From: Hymenobacter sp. GOD-10R
GTDB taxonomy: Bacteria > Bacteroidota > Bacteroidia > Cytophagales > Hymenobacteraceae
Assembly (NCBI RefSeq): GCF_035609205.1
Contig: NZ_CP141184.1
Span: 248,001-312,000, forward strand
Direction: 5' to 3'
Length of the DNA stretch: 64,000 nucleotides
Within the stretch, counting starts at the first letter, position 1. Each line of letters starts with the position of its first letter. A program made the position numbers and the translations under genes. Under the pieces are notes generated by a model. That model was given only the letters and a program-made list of their open reading frames with translations. It was not told the DNA's origin and did no database searches. Shown here piece after piece: positions 19,110 through 28,364 of the stretch.

Positions 19110-19982
19110 ATGACCAACGTAGCCGATAACCAGCCAGGACAAGCGTCACCCATCATCAAGCCCGAAGAACTGCTCCGTCTCAAAGGCACGCCGGAGCTCG
19201 TCCTCATCGATGTGCGGACGGGGCCGAACGTGCAGGCTAGGTACGCTGCCTCTCACCTGGAGGACGCCCTGTGGGTAGATCTGGAAGAGGAGCTGGCGCA
19301 CAAAGCCGCCACGCCCGCCGATGGTGGGAGGCACCCGCTACCCAGCGCCCAAGCCTTTGCGGAGCTGCTAGGTCACCTAGGTATTAGCCCGACTTCGCAT
19401 GTGGTGGTGTACGACGACAAGAACGGCGCAAATGCCGCTGCTCGGTTTTGGTGGATGCTGAAGGCCCTAGGGCATCCGGCCGTGCAAGTGTTGGATGGTG
19501 GCTTAGACGCGGCACTTGCGGCTGGCTTTCCCGCTAGTTCTACCGCCCCGCAGCCCGCTGCGGGGCCGATTTACCCGCAAAGCAGCTGGCAGTTGCCATT
19601 TGCATCGGTGGAGGAGGTAGAGCAAGCCGCTCAGGCGCCTGATCAGCTGGTCATTGATGTGCGCGATGCGATTCGCTACCGGGGCGAGCAGGAGCCGATT
19701 GATTTGATTGCGGGCCACATTCCGGGCGCAGTAAACATTCCGTTTACCAGCAATCTGGACGCTAACGGCTTTTTCCTGGCGCCTGAAGTGCTCCGGGAGA
19801 AGTACACGGAAGCACTTCGTAACTATCAACCGGAAAAGGTGGTTGTACATTGCGGCTCTGGCGTTACGGCGTGTCATACCCTGCTGGCTATGGCCTACGC
19901 CGGCCTACCAATTCCGAAGCTATATGTAGGCTCGTGGAGTGAGTGGTCTAACAGCGGCCGCGCCGTTGCAACGGAAGTATAA
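19110..19982 (+). CDS. Two-domain sulfurtransferase (rhodanese/3-mercaptopyruvate type)
   Basis: Cytosolic protein of 290 residues with tandem rhodanese domains. The inactive N-terminal domain has VLIDVRTG and GHLGISPTSHVVVYDDKNG; the C-terminal domain has VIDVRDAIRYRGEQEPID and the active-site loop VVHCGSGVTACHTLLAM with the catalytic Cys. The loop CGSGVT fits 3-mercaptopyruvate sulfurtransferase rather than the CRKGVT rhodanese loop. It lies near the thiamine operon, so a sulfur-donor role is possible but not shown. Confidence 0.9.
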   Translation: MTNVADNQPGQASPIIKPEELLRLKGTPELVLIDVRTGPNVQARYAASHLEDALWVDLEEELAHKAATPADGGRHPLPSAQAFAELLGHLGISPTSHVVVYDDKNGANAAARFWWMLKALGHPAVQVLDGGLDAALAAGFPASSTAPQPAAGPIYPQSSWQLPFASVEEVEQAAQAPDQLVIDVRDAIRYRGEQEPIDLIAGHIPGAVNIPFTSNLDANGFFLAPEVLREKYTEALRNYQPEKVVVHCGSGVTACHTLLAMAYAGLPIPKLYVGSWSEWSNSGRAVATEV

Positions 19983-20015
19983 AGATTATTTAGAACTAGG
20001 AACAACTGATAAACG

Positions 20016-20780
20016 ATGTCGATAGCCTCAGAAAGTGACTTGCTTGGGATGCAAAAAATCAGCGAAGCAGTAGGACTGACGCTGAAGCACATGCGGGAAT
20101 ACGCCCAACCCGGCATGACGGCCAAGCAGTTAGATGAATATGGCGGCAAGCTCCTGCAAGACCTAGGTGCCAAGTCGGCGCCCCGCCTCACGTACGGTTT
20201 CCCAGGCTGGACGTGCATCAGTGTGAACCAGGAAGTGGCGCACGGCATCCCGTCGGCGCACAAGGTGCTGCAGGAAGGCGACTTGATCAACATCGACGTG
20301 TCGGCGGAGCTAGATGGCTTTTGGTCCGATAACGGCGGGTCTTTCGTGCTCGGCCACGACCAACACGCCCATCAGCCGCTGGTTGATGCCTCGAAGCGCA
20401 TTCTACAGAAAGCTATTTCACAAGTTAGAGGTGGCGTGAGAATCGCAGAGATTGGTCGCCTAATCGAGAATGAAGCGCGCAAATCGGGCTACAAGGTCAT
20501 TCGCAACCTTGCCGGTCATGGTATCGGGCGGGGCTTGCACGAGGAGCCCCACGAAATCCTGAACTGCTACGATGGGCGCAACCGCGCACGCTTCAAGAAA
20601 AACTCCGTGGTGGCCATCGAAACGTTCATCTCCACGGCTTCTAGCTACGCCGAGGAACAGCAAGACGGTTGGACGCTGATAGGCAATCGTGGCGGCTTTG
20701 TGGCACAACACGAACACACAGTGGTCGTTACCGACGGCAAGCCGATCATTCTGACGGCCGCAAACGGCATTTGGGAGTAG
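20016..20780 (+). CDS. map: Type I methionine aminopeptidase
   Basis: Metalloprotease of 254 residues that removes the initiator Met from nascent proteins. The pita-bread fold motifs are present: NIDVSAELDGFWSDNG (two Asp ligands), HGIGRGLHEEPHE (His ligand), VAIETFIST (Glu ligand) and QHEHTVVVT (Glu ligand). It lacks the SH3-type N-terminal extension, as expected in bacteria. It is not in a ribosomal protein operon here; this may be one of several copies in the genome. Confidence 0.94.
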   Translation: MSIASESDLLGMQKISEAVGLTLKHMREYAQPGMTAKQLDEYGGKLLQDLGAKSAPRLTYGFPGWTCISVNQEVAHGIPSAHKVLQEGDLINIDVSAELDGFWSDNGGSFVLGHDQHAHQPLVDASKRILQKAISQVRGGVRIAEIGRLIENEARKSGYKVIRNLAGHGIGRGLHEEPHEILNCYDGRNRARFKKNSVVAIETFISTASSYAEEQQDGWTLIGNRGGFVAQHEHTVVVTDGKPIILTAANGIWE

Positions 20781-20879
20781 TATTGCTTACAGTCGGTAAG
20801 TAGTCGCCAGCAACGATGCACTAACGAGTCACTTCACCCTAGCTTCACCTTGCCGCATTCTGCGTATGTTGCAGAAGCT

Positions 20880-22106
20880 ATGAGTCGTAAATTTCTCGAA
20901 ACGGAAAGCCCAACGTGGGTGGAGAAGGGCATCATCACTGCCGAGCAGCAGGAGCGGCTGCTGGGGCTCTACCCACCCGATGAAAAAGCCATTGGCTTGT
21001 TGCCACTGCTCGGGAGCTTGCTGGTAGGGCTGAGCGCCCTGAGCTTAGTTGCTGCCAATTGGCAAGGCCTCCCCGAAACGCTGCGGCTAGGTATTCTGCT
21101 GAGCTCACTGGCTGGGAGCTACGCCGCGGGTGAGCATTTTTTGCGGCGCGGTAATTACTCCCTGGGCATTGGGTTAGTAGGGCTAGGTCTGATCTTGTTT
21201 GGCTCCGCCATCATCTTGGTCAGCCAGATGTACCAGCTTATTGGGTACGATGTAACGGGCTTGGTGGCGTGGGCTGTGGCTGCTACTGGCCTCACATACC
21301 TATACCGCAGCCGCGCGCTGTTCCTAATGACAGTGGTCATTAGCTGCATCGTGCAAGGATACAACACCGGCCAACTTGGCGCGTTCAGCTACGCTACGGC
21401 TGCTTTCACGGCGCTAAGCCTAGGCTATTACTGGTGGCGCAACCCAGATTCCTTGATCGGCACGGTACTATCGGTGGGACTACTCTGGCAGGCGGGCTTA
21501 CTAGTGAGCTTCCTGCACATCAAAATCACTTGGTTCTTCGTAGGCGCCATGTTGATCTACACCCTCGGCGATTGGCAGACCGACCGGCCCGCTGGCCGAT
21601 CTATGCAAGGCCCGCCTATTGCGGCGGCGTTTCTGTTTATGCTAGGCTTAGCCATTTTTGGGGAAGCAGGTAGCTACACCGATATGCTCCGTCCGCCGTT
21701 GCTAGCCTATTTGGCGGCGTTAGGAGCGGTGTTTGCGCTATCGTTGGTAGCTAAGCGCAAACGGGGCCGCTTGGGTGGCGCCACCGACTGGCTGCTATTG
21801 CTTCCTGGCTTCTACCTGCCCGGTGGCTTACCGTTGGCCATAGCTGCGCTAATAGTGCTCTATGCCTACACGGGCACGCTGCTTTGGCGCGCCCACCAAG
21901 AGCAGAACCCCGACCGCGTGACGCTTGGTACGGTGCTGTTCATCCTGACAACGGCTGTAGCTTACTTCAAGCTAACCTGGGGCTTCATGGATAAGTCGTT
22001 GTTCTTCCTGCTTGGCGGGATCTTGCTGCTGGGCCTCAGCTGGTATTTGCAACGGCGCGCCGCCCAGACCCTAGCTTCCGAATCAACCGACAAACCGGCG
22101 CGCTAA
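20880..22106 (+). CDS. DUF2157 multi-span membrane protein
   Basis: Membrane protein of about 408 residues with an N-terminal cytoplasmic DUF2157 domain (WVEKGIITAEQQERLLGLYP) followed by roughly ten hydrophobic helices. The ATG at 20880 is preferred to a TTG ten codons upstream. The C-terminus is basic. It is followed after 6 bp by a GDYXXLXY protein, a pairing I know from other Bacteroidota and Proteobacteria, so the two are likely translated together and act together at the membrane. No biochemical function is known. Confidence 0.85.
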   Translation: MSRKFLETESPTWVEKGIITAEQQERLLGLYPPDEKAIGLLPLLGSLLVGLSALSLVAANWQGLPETLRLGILLSSLAGSYAAGEHFLRRGNYSLGIGLVGLGLILFGSAIILVSQMYQLIGYDVTGLVAWAVAATGLTYLYRSRALFLMTVVISCIVQGYNTGQLGAFSYATAAFTALSLGYYWWRNPDSLIGTVLSVGLLWQAGLLVSFLHIKITWFFVGAMLIYTLGDWQTDRPAGRSMQGPPIAAAFLFMLGLAIFGEAGSYTDMLRPPLLAYLAALGAVFALSLVAKRKRGRLGGATDWLLLLPGFYLPGGLPLAIAALIVLYAYTGTLLWRAHQEQNPDRVTLGTVLFILTTAVAYFKLTWGFMDKSLFFLLGGILLLGLSWYLQRRAAQTLASESTDKPAR

Positions 22107-22112
22107 CTGCTC

Positions 22113-22646
22113 ATGGCCACTCCGCTCCCTCAAAATCATCGGCGTTGGGTGTTGCTACTTGTGGCAGCGCAGATGCTGTTCATTCTGGCCGTGGCTGCCG
22201 CTGGCTACGCCACTACCGCCTATGGCCGGGTCGTTACGCTACGCACCTTGCCCGTCGACCCGCGCGACTTGCTTTACGGCGACTATGTACGCCTGAACTA
22301 TACCATTAGCCAACTACCAATTGCGTTGTGGCAGGAAACGACGTTGCCCCGCCGCCGGCAGGCGGTGTACGTGGTGCTGCGCCCCGCCGGAGAAGCCTAC
22401 GAGGCCGTGCGCGTCTACTTGCAAGAGCCAACTGAGCTTCCCCCTGATCAGATTGTATTACGTGGCTGGATTGAGGATCGATATCGGCGTAGCCTGCATA
22501 TTCGCTACAATCTAGAGCGCTACTATGTGCCCGAAGGCAAAGGCAAGGAACTAGAGCGGAAAGGCCGGCAACACATTATGCTCGTGCGCGTGAGCATCGC
22601 GCCCTGGGGACAAGCTCGAATTACGGAAACGCAGGTGTTGCCGTAG
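22113..22646 (+). CDS. GDYXXLXY domain protein
   Basis: Protein of 177 residues with one N-terminal membrane helix (about 12-33) and an extracytoplasmic domain. The name-giving motif is seen as GDYVRLNY near residue 55, preceded by RTLPVDPRDLLY. The rest is a small beta-rich domain (IVLRGWIEDRYRRSLHIRYN, and a family-typical YYVPEGKGKELE). It is 6 bp downstream of the DUF2157 gene and ends at a terminator. Function is unknown. Confidence 0.85.
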   Translation: MATPLPQNHRRWVLLLVAAQMLFILAVAAAGYATTAYGRVVTLRTLPVDPRDLLYGDYVRLNYTISQLPIALWQETTLPRRRQAVYVVLRPAGEAYEAVRVYLQEPTELPPDQIVLRGWIEDRYRRSLHIRYNLERYYVPEGKGKELERKGRQHIMLVRVSIAPWGQARITETQVLP

Positions 22647-22656
22647 AGGTAATCAA

Positions 22657-22698
22657 AAAAAGAACCCCGCCAAGGCTCAAAGCTCTGACGAGGTTTTT
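22657..22698. terminator. Bidirectional terminator
   Basis: AACCCCGCCAAGGCT and AGCTCTGACGAGGTT pair with some G-U and mismatched positions and are flanked by an A-run on the left and a T-run on the right. It separates the GDYXXLXY gene from the converging exbD gene. Confidence 0.75.
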
Positions 22699-22717
22699 GA
22701 TGACTTGCTTACTTACT

Positions 22718-23230
22718 TTACAAACCGTTTTTCTTAAGCAACTCCCGATCCGTGCGGTCTAGGTTTACCAGCGCGTATTTCTTCTGATTGGTAATGCTCA
22801 TTTCGTCTAGCGCATCTACTAGGTTCTGGTAGTTTGCCTCGTCGCTCGACTTGATTAGCACAACGGAGCCAGGCTGCTGACGTTGCCGGTCTAGCAGGAC
22901 TTGTCGTAGGCCTTCGGCGGCAAATGTAGTTGTGTGCAGTGCTGGGTGCGAGCTAGCATCGTTCACCCCAAAGAAATAATGCACTTGGTTATGCTTGCCT
23001 AGGATAAGCGTAAGGGCCCGGCTTTCGGGTACAGCAGTATTGCGAATGTCTGGCTCGGGCATGTTCAGCGTCATCACCGTCGGCTTACTGAATGTGGTGG
23101 TGAGCATGAAGAAGGTGAGCAGCAGAAAAGCTAGGTCCACCATCGGGGCCATGTCGAGGTGGAAGCCCACTTTGCGGGCGCGCGGTTTGCCGTCTTTTGC
23201 GGCGGGAGCGGAAGGCTGAATTTCGGCCAT
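22718..23230 (-). CDS. ExbD/TolR family biopolymer transport protein
   Basis: Predicted inner-membrane subunit of a proton-driven motor (ExbBD/TolQR type). The single membrane helix contains the expected Asp (LDMAPMVDLAFLLLTFFML), preceded by a Lys/Arg-rich cytoplasmic tail, and the periplasmic domain follows (VVLIKSSDEANYQNLVDALD). The ATG at 23230 gives 170 residues; an in-frame ATG at 23269 is an alternative. No ExbB/TolQ gene is adjacent, so it probably works with a motor subunit encoded elsewhere. Confidence 0.88.
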   Translation of the reverse strand: MAEIQPSAPAAKDGKPRARKVGFHLDMAPMVDLAFLLLTFFMLTTTFSKPTVMTLNMPEPDIRNTAVPESRALTLILGKHNQVHYFFGVNDASSHPALHTTTFAAEGLRQVLLDRQRQQPGSVVLIKSSDEANYQNLVDALDEMSITNQKKYALVNLDRTDRELLKKNGL

Positions 23231-23313
23231 AGGGATGAGTTGGTTGAGGTGAAAGGTATTGGTACTCATCCAACGCCACATGGTGTAGCTGTATTGTCCT
23301 ATATAGTAATGCC

Positions 23314-23886
23314 TTAAAACCGCCACACCCGTTCCGGCGTGATGCACGCGTGCAGCGGCACATCACCATCCCAGGCATCTTCAATACGCTTCACGGGCGG
23401 CTCCAAGCTCAGGCCAATTCGCACGGTGTCAGGCCGACATTCTTGCAAGAATCGGTCGTAAAAACCCTTGCCGTAGCCCACCCGGTGACCTAGCTCATCA
23501 AACGCGAGCAGCGGCAACACCACCGCGTCGAGAGCGGCGGGTACTACTTCCGCGGCACCAACTGGCTCCGGAATGTGCCAGCGGCTTTCAACGAGCTGCG
23601 TTTGGGGAGTGAGCTGGTAATGACGCAAGCTCACCCCATCGGGCTGTACAACCGGCACGGCCACCTGCACCGAGGGGTGCTCTCGCCATAGCTGCCGGAT
23701 GATGAGCCACGTATCCGGCTCTTTCTGCCGGGCAACGGGCAGAAACACGTGCAGCCAGTGCCAACCCGCTACTTCAAAGTGTTGAAATAGTTGCTCCGCT
23801 AACTGCAGATTACGCTGAGCTAGGTCTTCCGGGGCGAGGGTGCGGCGCCGGGCAAGCATCTGCTGGCGGAGTTCGGCTTTTAGCAC
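23314..23886 (-). CDS. 5-formyltetrahydrofolate cyclo-ligase
   Basis: Converts 5-formyl-THF to 5,10-methenyl-THF in one-carbon metabolism. The segments LKAELRQQMLARRRTL, VVLPLLAFDELGHRVGYGKGFYDRFL and RIGLSLEPP match the family, with the GYGKGFYDR nucleotide loop intact. A GTG at 23886, directly after the bshC stop, gives the usual 190 residues; an ATG at 23910 inside bshC is also possible and would extend it by 8. It is tightly linked to bshC on the same strand. Confidence 0.9.
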   Translation of the reverse strand: MLKAELRQQMLARRRTLAPEDLAQRNLQLAEQLFQHFEVAGWHWLHVFLPVARQKEPDTWLIIRQLWREHPSVQVAVPVVQPDGVSLRHYQLTPQTQLVESRWHIPEPVGAAEVVPAALDAVVLPLLAFDELGHRVGYGKGFYDRFLQECRPDTVRIGLSLEPPVKRIEDAWDGDVPLHACITPERVWRF

Positions 23887-23887
23887 G

Positions 23888-25468
23888 CTACTCTTCCTCC
23901 AAAACAACAAAATTCAGCGCTAGCGGCTCAAAAGCCTCCAGGAGTTGCGCCACGAATTGCGGATTGTTGATGAGAATAGACAAGACGTTGTCTTCCCGCT
24001 CTTGCAGGCTGCCACCGGGGAAAAGCTTGTCCTTCAATGCAGTGAGTTGCGAGTAAGCTGTTTCGTGCTTGGCTTCGGCAGCTTTGCTCAAGCGCTTCTC
24101 CAGGCCCGCCACACCGCCCGCCGCCTTCTGGGCTTCGGCGGCTACGGTCTTTACTAATGTGGGGTCAAGGCGCTGGGCTAGGTCCGCTATTTCTTTGAAA
24201 ACGGCAGCCAAAGCTTGTTGCTGAGCCGCCAAACTTACTTCTTCCTGACCTAGGGTGGCACCCACTTGCTTCTTCAGATCGGGCAGGGGCTTGAACAGAT
24301 CAACCGGCGTCAGACCTAGCTTGCGGAGTTTGCCCGCGTTAGCACGACCTAGGTACAAGGCCGAATTACGAGGCAGTAGGATGGGAAAGGGTACGTTGTT
24401 ATCAGCGAATACTTGCTTAAGCTGAAACCAGTAGGCGACTTCGGCGCCACCTCCCACGTAGCAGAGGTTAGGCAGTAGAATTTCTTGGTACAAAGGCCGC
24501 AGCACCACGTTTGGGCTGAACTGCTCAGGGTGCTGTTGGGCTAAAGTCAGGAGTTCCTCCTGGCTGTAACATCGGCTAGTGTTGCGCACGGCAATACAGT
24601 CGCCTTCGGGCTCTAGCCGCTCGCGCTTGCCTTCTTCCGTGATAAAGAACAAGTTGAGAGGGCGGGAGTATACTTGAGGCTTGTAGCCAGCCGTTTCCAG
24701 TTCAGCATTCGTGGTCTGCACGGCCTTATTAGAAGCCTGCTCCCGAATTTCCCGCTCTAGCACTGGCACGAAAGCCTGCTTCAGCGTCGGGCTGTCGCCG
24801 TCGATGCTGACCAAACCTAGCTCCCCGAACAGAGCGTGCGTGAGCTTGCGCGTTGCCTCCGTTAGCGTTTCTGACTCGCGGTAGGCTTGGTGAAACAAGG
24901 CGGGTACATCAGCAGGCAGTTGGTCGAGGATGGCTTCCGACAGGCCACCTAGCGGCAAGCGGCCTACGGGTCCGCCAACTTCAGCCGCCGACCATTCATA
25001 CCGCTTACCGAACAGGTTGAAGTGGTTGATTTCGGCGAAGTCATGATCTTCCGTGGCCATCCAGTACACCGGCACAAAATCGTGCTGCGGAAACCGCTCT
25101 TTAAGCTGCTGGCACAACTTAATGGCAGTCACGATTTTGTAGACAAAGTACAGCGGGCCCGTAAGAAGGTTAAGCTGGTGCCCAGTCACTACTGTGAACG
25201 TAGTGTCTTTTTCGAGCAGGGCTAGGTTAGCTGCCACATTAGGGTGAATGTCAGCCAAGCCAGTGTACTGCTCCTGTAAGGCCGTTACTAAGCGTTGGCG
25301 CGCTTCGGGTGCGTACGCCTGTTTCTTCTCTGCTAGTTGCGCTTCAAACGCATCCAGCGCCGGAAAGCGGTGATAATAAGGTTGAAGCTCCGGGCGCTGG
25401 GCTAGGTAATCCGTAAGAAGCGAGGAAAAAGCGCCGGTCGTTTTATAATCGAGATGATGAAGGGGCAT
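23888..25468 (-). CDS. bshC: Bacillithiol biosynthesis cysteine-adding enzyme BshC
   Basis: Adds cysteine to glucosaminyl-malate in the last step of bacillithiol synthesis, giving the main low-molecular thiol in many Bacteroidota. The length of 526 residues from ATG 25468 (MPLHHLDYKTTGAFSSLL) is normal. Typical segments are VVTGHQLNLLTGPLYFVYKI, YWMATEDHDFAEINHFNLF, the VVLRPLYQEILLPNLCYVGG loop and a C-terminal coiled-coil (EKRLSKAAEAKHE). The bshA and bshB genes are not in this window. Confidence 0.93.
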   Translation of the reverse strand: MPLHHLDYKTTGAFSSLLTDYLAQRPELQPYYHRFPALDAFEAQLAEKKQAYAPEARQRLVTALQEQYTGLADIHPNVAANLALLEKDTTFTVVTGHQLNLLTGPLYFVYKIVTAIKLCQQLKERFPQHDFVPVYWMATEDHDFAEINHFNLFGKRYEWSAAEVGGPVGRLPLGGLSEAILDQLPADVPALFHQAYRESETLTEATRKLTHALFGELGLVSIDGDSPTLKQAFVPVLEREIREQASNKAVQTTNAELETAGYKPQVYSRPLNLFFITEEGKRERLEPEGDCIAVRNTSRCYSQEELLTLAQQHPEQFSPNVVLRPLYQEILLPNLCYVGGGAEVAYWFQLKQVFADNNVPFPILLPRNSALYLGRANAGKLRKLGLTPVDLFKPLPDLKKQVGATLGQEEVSLAAQQQALAAVFKEIADLAQRLDPTLVKTVAAEAQKAAGGVAGLEKRLSKAAEAKHETAYSQLTALKDKLFPGGSLQEREDNVLSILINNPQFVAQLLEAFEPLALNFVVLEEE

Positions 25469-25501
25469 GACGAAGGCCAAAGGTTGCGGGTGCAAAGTCC
25501 G

Positions 25502-25536
25502 CAAAAAAAAAGCAGACCCACGTTGAGTCTGCTTTT
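25502..25536 (-). terminator. Terminator downstream of rimO
   Basis: On the minus strand AGCAGACTC..GGGTCTGCT forms a hairpin followed by a run of nine T. A second hairpin (GCGGGTTC..GAACCCGC, 25540-25561) lies closer to rimO. The 25505-25624 gap holds no gene. Confidence 0.85.
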
Positions 25537-25624
25537 GCAGCGGGTTCCAAGCAGAACCCGCTAGAGTCGTAAATGTTCCTTACAGGTGCAGCGCTACTCG
25601 AAGAGTAGGCGTCGCACAACGACG

Positions 25625-26938
25625 TTACACTAGCGTGCCGTACAAATCGAAGTCCGATACGTTGTTGATTTGCACCGTTGCGAAGTCGCCAAGGCGCACG
25701 TACGTATCAGGAGTAGCGGGCACCAGCACTTCGTTGTCAACTTCGGGCGAGTCGTATTGCGTGCGGCCCACAAAGTAGCCGCTCTCCTTACGGTCAAACA
25801 GCACTTTGTACGTCTGACCTACCTTTTCCTCGTTCATTTCCAGCGAGATGCCTTGCTGAAGCTCCATGATCTGGTCGGCGCGGTCCTGCTTCACTTCAGC
25901 GGGCACATTGTCTTCCAGCGTGTACGAGTGCGTGCTCTCCTCGTGCGAGTAAGTAAAGATACCGAGGCGGTCAAAGCGGGTTTGCTCCACAAAATTGTAC
26001 AGCTCCTCGAAGTCCTGCTGCGTCTCGCCGGGGTGACCAGCAATTAGCGTGGTGCGCAGGGCAATGTCGGGCACGCGCTGCCGAATGGTGTCCACTAGCT
26101 CAATCGTGCGGCGCTTGCTGATGCCGCGGCGCATGGTTTTCAGCATGTTATCCGAAATATGCTGCAAAGGCATATCTAGGTATTTGCAAATGTTCTCGCG
26201 CTCAGCCATTACATCCAACGCATCCAATGGGAACTGCGACGGATAAGCATATTGCAACCGAATCCAGTCGATGCCAGGCACGTCGGAAAGGTGGCGCATC
26301 AGATCCGCTAGCTTCCGCTCGCCGTAGTGCTGCAGGCCGTAGTAAGTAAGGTCCTGGGCAATGAGAATCAGTTCTTTTGTGCCCATGCCAGCCAAGCGCT
26401 TGGCTTCGCGCACCAAATCCTCAATGGGTCGGTCGACGTGCTTACCGCGCATCAGCGGAATGGCACAGAATGAACACGGGCGGTTGCAGCCTTCCGCAAT
26501 CTTGAAGTAAGCGTAGTGCTTCGGCGTCGTAATCAGGCGCTCACCTATTAGCTCGTGCTTGTAGTCGGCATTGAGCACCTTCAGCATCTGCGGCAGCTCC
26601 AGCGTGCCGAAGTAGGCATCGACCTGCGGAATCTCTATCTCAAGGTCGTCTTTGTAGCGCTGCGAGAGGCAGCCTGTCACATAGAGTTTTTCCAAGCGGC
26701 CTGCCTCTTTCTCATCGGCGTAGCGCAGGATGGTATCGATGCTTTCCTGCTTGGCATTGTCGATGAAGCCGCAGGTGTTAATAATCACAATGTTAGCGTC
26801 CGACTGCTCTGCTTCGTGCGTTACATCGAACTGGTTGGCCTTGAGCTGCCCCATGAGCACCTCTGAGTCGACCACGTTCTTGGAGCAGCCTAGGGTAATG
26901 ACGTTTACTTTATTCGCCTGCTGGCTTCTGACTTTCAC
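25625..26938 (-). CDS. rimO: Ribosomal protein S12 methylthiotransferase RimO
   Basis: Radical-SAM enzyme of 437 residues that methylthiolates the conserved Asp of ribosomal protein S12. The N-terminal auxiliary cluster Cys residues are at about 18 (TLGCSKNVVDSE), 56 (INTCGF) and 90 (VTGCLSQRY); the SAM cluster CxxxCxxC is at 151, 155 and 158 (CNRPCSFCAIP). A C-terminal TRAM domain begins near residue 370. PLMRGKHVDRP supports RimO over MiaB. It is downstream of ftsY on the same strand, with a terminator between them. Confidence 0.96.
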   Translation of the reverse strand: MKVRSQQANKVNVITLGCSKNVVDSEVLMGQLKANQFDVTHEAEQSDANIVIINTCGFIDNAKQESIDTILRYADEKEAGRLEKLYVTGCLSQRYKDDLEIEIPQVDAYFGTLELPQMLKVLNADYKHELIGERLITTPKHYAYFKIAEGCNRPCSFCAIPLMRGKHVDRPIEDLVREAKRLAGMGTKELILIAQDLTYYGLQHYGERKLADLMRHLSDVPGIDWIRLQYAYPSQFPLDALDVMAERENICKYLDMPLQHISDNMLKTMRRGISKRRTIELVDTIRQRVPDIALRTTLIAGHPGETQQDFEELYNFVEQTRFDRLGIFTYSHEESTHSYTLEDNVPAEVKQDRADQIMELQQGISLEMNEEKVGQTYKVLFDRKESGYFVGRTQYDSPEVDNEVLVPATPDTYVRLGDFATVQINNVSDFDLYGTLV

Positions 26939-26982
26939 AGTACTGCTGAATTGATATGATTTGAGCTAAGGCAGAGAATAGA

Positions 26983-27024
26983 AAACTAGTTCCCTCCTTG
27001 CTATAAGGTGAGAACTAGTTTTTA
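26983..27024 (-). terminator. Terminator downstream of ftsY
   Basis: AAAACTAGTTC and GAACTAGTTTT pair around an AAGG/CCTT-containing loop. On the minus strand, after the ftsY stop, it ends in a T-rich run. Confidence 0.8.
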
Positions 27025-27040
27025 TCAATGGCAGTAGCTT

Positions 27041-28015
27041 TTACTTCTTAGAAAACAATGAATTAACGAACGTGCGGCGGTCAAAAAGCTGCAAATCCGT
27101 CATTTTCTCGCCTACGCCGATATAGCGCACCGGAATGTTAAACTGGTCGGAGATGCCAATAACCACGCCGCCCTTAGCGGTGCCGTCGAGCTTGGTAATA
27201 GCCAGAGCCGAAACCTCCGTGGCCTTGGTAAATTCCTTGGCCTGTAAGAACGCGTTCTGCCCAGTGCTGCCATCCAGTACGAGCAAAACCTCGTGCGGTG
27301 CGTCAGGAATGACCTTCTGCATCACCCGTTTGATCTTCGAAAGCTCGTTCATCAGGTTCACCTTATTATGCAAGCGGCCTGCGGTATCGATAATTACCAC
27401 ATCGGCCTGCATATCAACGCCTTTCTGCACGGCATCATAAGCAACGGAGGCAGGGTCAGTGTTCATGCCGTGCGAAATAACCGGTACGCCCACGCGCTGG
27501 CCCCAGATAATAAGCTGGTCAACGGCAGCAGCGCGGAACGTATCAGCGGCACCGAGCACCACCTTCTTACCCGCCGAGTGGAAGCGGTGAGCTAGCTTGC
27601 CGATGGTCGTGGTTTTGCCCACGCCATTCACGCCCACCACCATAATCACGAAGGGCACGCCAGTGTTGTCGGGGCGTTCCAACACGGCCGTCGAACCGGA
27701 GTTGTTGTCAGACAGCAAGTCGGCAATTTCTTCACGCAGAATACGGTCTAGCTCGCCCGTACTCACGTACTTATCCCGGGCTACACGGTCCTCGATGCGC
27801 TTGATAACTTTGACGGTCGTATCGATGCCCACATCGGCGTGCACAAGCAGCCCTTCTAGGTCATCGAGTACCTCTTCGTCAACCTTCGCCTTACCAACAA
27901 CTGCCTTGCTGAGCTGATTGAAGAAGCTGGTCTTGGTCTTTTCCAGACCTTTATCCAGCGACTCCTGCTGCTCCTTGTTCTCCTTGTCCTTCTTGAAAAA
28001 GTCGAAAAGTCCCAT
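27041..28015 (-). CDS. ftsY: Signal recognition particle receptor FtsY
   Basis: SRP-receptor GTPase of 324 residues that docks ribosome-SRP complexes at the inner membrane. The ATG at 28015 ([17 protein letters not shown]) is the natural start; the longer frame runs into an intergenic repeat. Motifs: G1 [27 protein letters not shown]3 [10 protein letters not shown]4 [10 protein letters not shown] and the C-terminal [13 protein letters not shown]. The acidic A-domain is very short, as is common in Bacteroidota. It is in a block with DUF4295 and rpmG. Confidence 0.97.
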   Translation of the reverse strand: MGLFDFFKKDKENKEQQESLDKGLEKTKTSFFNQLSKAVVGKAKVDEEVLDDLEGLLVHADVGIDTTVKVIKRIEDRVARDKYVSTGELDRILREEIADLLSDNNSGSTAVLERPDNTGVPFVIMVVGVNGVGKTTTIGKLAHRFHSAGKKVVLGAADTFRAAAVDQLIIWGQRVGVPVISHGMNTDPASVAYDAVQKGVDMQADVVIIDTAGRLHNKVNLMNELSKIKRVMQKVIPDAPHEVLLVLDGSTGQNAFLQAKEFTKATEVSALAITKLDGTAKGGVVIGISDQFNIPVRYIGVGEKMTDLQLFDRRTFVNSLFSKK

Positions 28016-28025
28016 GTAGTTCGGG

Positions 28026-28130
28026 GTAGCGCGAAGCTCCAGCTTCGCGTGTCGTTGCTGATAGTGAACGACCAATGTAACAGCTAATGCTAGCTGTTCA
28101 GTAATGCGCAAAGCTGGAGCTTCGCGCTAC
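28026..28130. repeat. Intergenic palindromic element, arm type A
   Basis: The left arm starts GTAGCGCGAAGCTCCAGCTT and the right arm 28106-28130 ends AGCTTCGCGCTAC in inverse orientation. The core is split (TCGTTGCTGATAGTGAACGA), a variant also seen in the element upstream of argB. It lies immediately upstream of the ftsY ATG, between the DUF4295 gene and ftsY, so it is in the 5' leader or intercistronic region. Confidence 0.88.
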
Positions 28131-28135
28131 AACGC

Positions 28136-28163
28136 AAAAAAGTCCCACGCTGGCGGGACTTCT
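28136..28163 (-). terminator. Terminator downstream of DUF4295 gene
   Basis: AAGTCCCGCC and TGGGACTT pair across GCG and, on the minus strand, are followed by a run of six T. It directly abuts the palindromic element before ftsY, so ftsY is probably transcribed at least partly from its own promoter. Confidence 0.8.
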
Positions 28164-28194
28164 TCACTTCAGATAAGATGCCATCAGGCGAAGC

Positions 28195-28356
28195 TTACTT
28201 GGTACCAGATACCAAATACTCTTGCACTTTGTCAACGGGCACCATTTCCTCGCGGAACGTATAGGCACCAGTTTTTTCTGATTTTACGGCGCGAATGACT
28301 TTTGCCCAGTCTTTGCCCGTAGCTGTTTTCAGGGTTGCTACTACTTTCTTAGCCAT
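28195..28356 (-). CDS. DUF4295 small basic protein
   Basis: Protein of 53 residues read directly from the sequence: it begins MAKKVVATLKTATGKDWAKV and ends with VQEYLVSGTK. This matches DUF4295, a short Lys-rich protein always found next to L33 in Bacteroidota. It is 8 bp downstream of rpmG on the same strand and is probably cotranscribed. A ribosome-associated role is inferred from context; none is proven to my knowledge. Confidence 0.85.
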   Translation of the reverse strand: MAKKVVATLKTATGKDWAKVIRAVKSEKTGAYTFREEMVPVDKVQEYLVSGTK

Positions 28357-28364
28357 TGCTCAGG

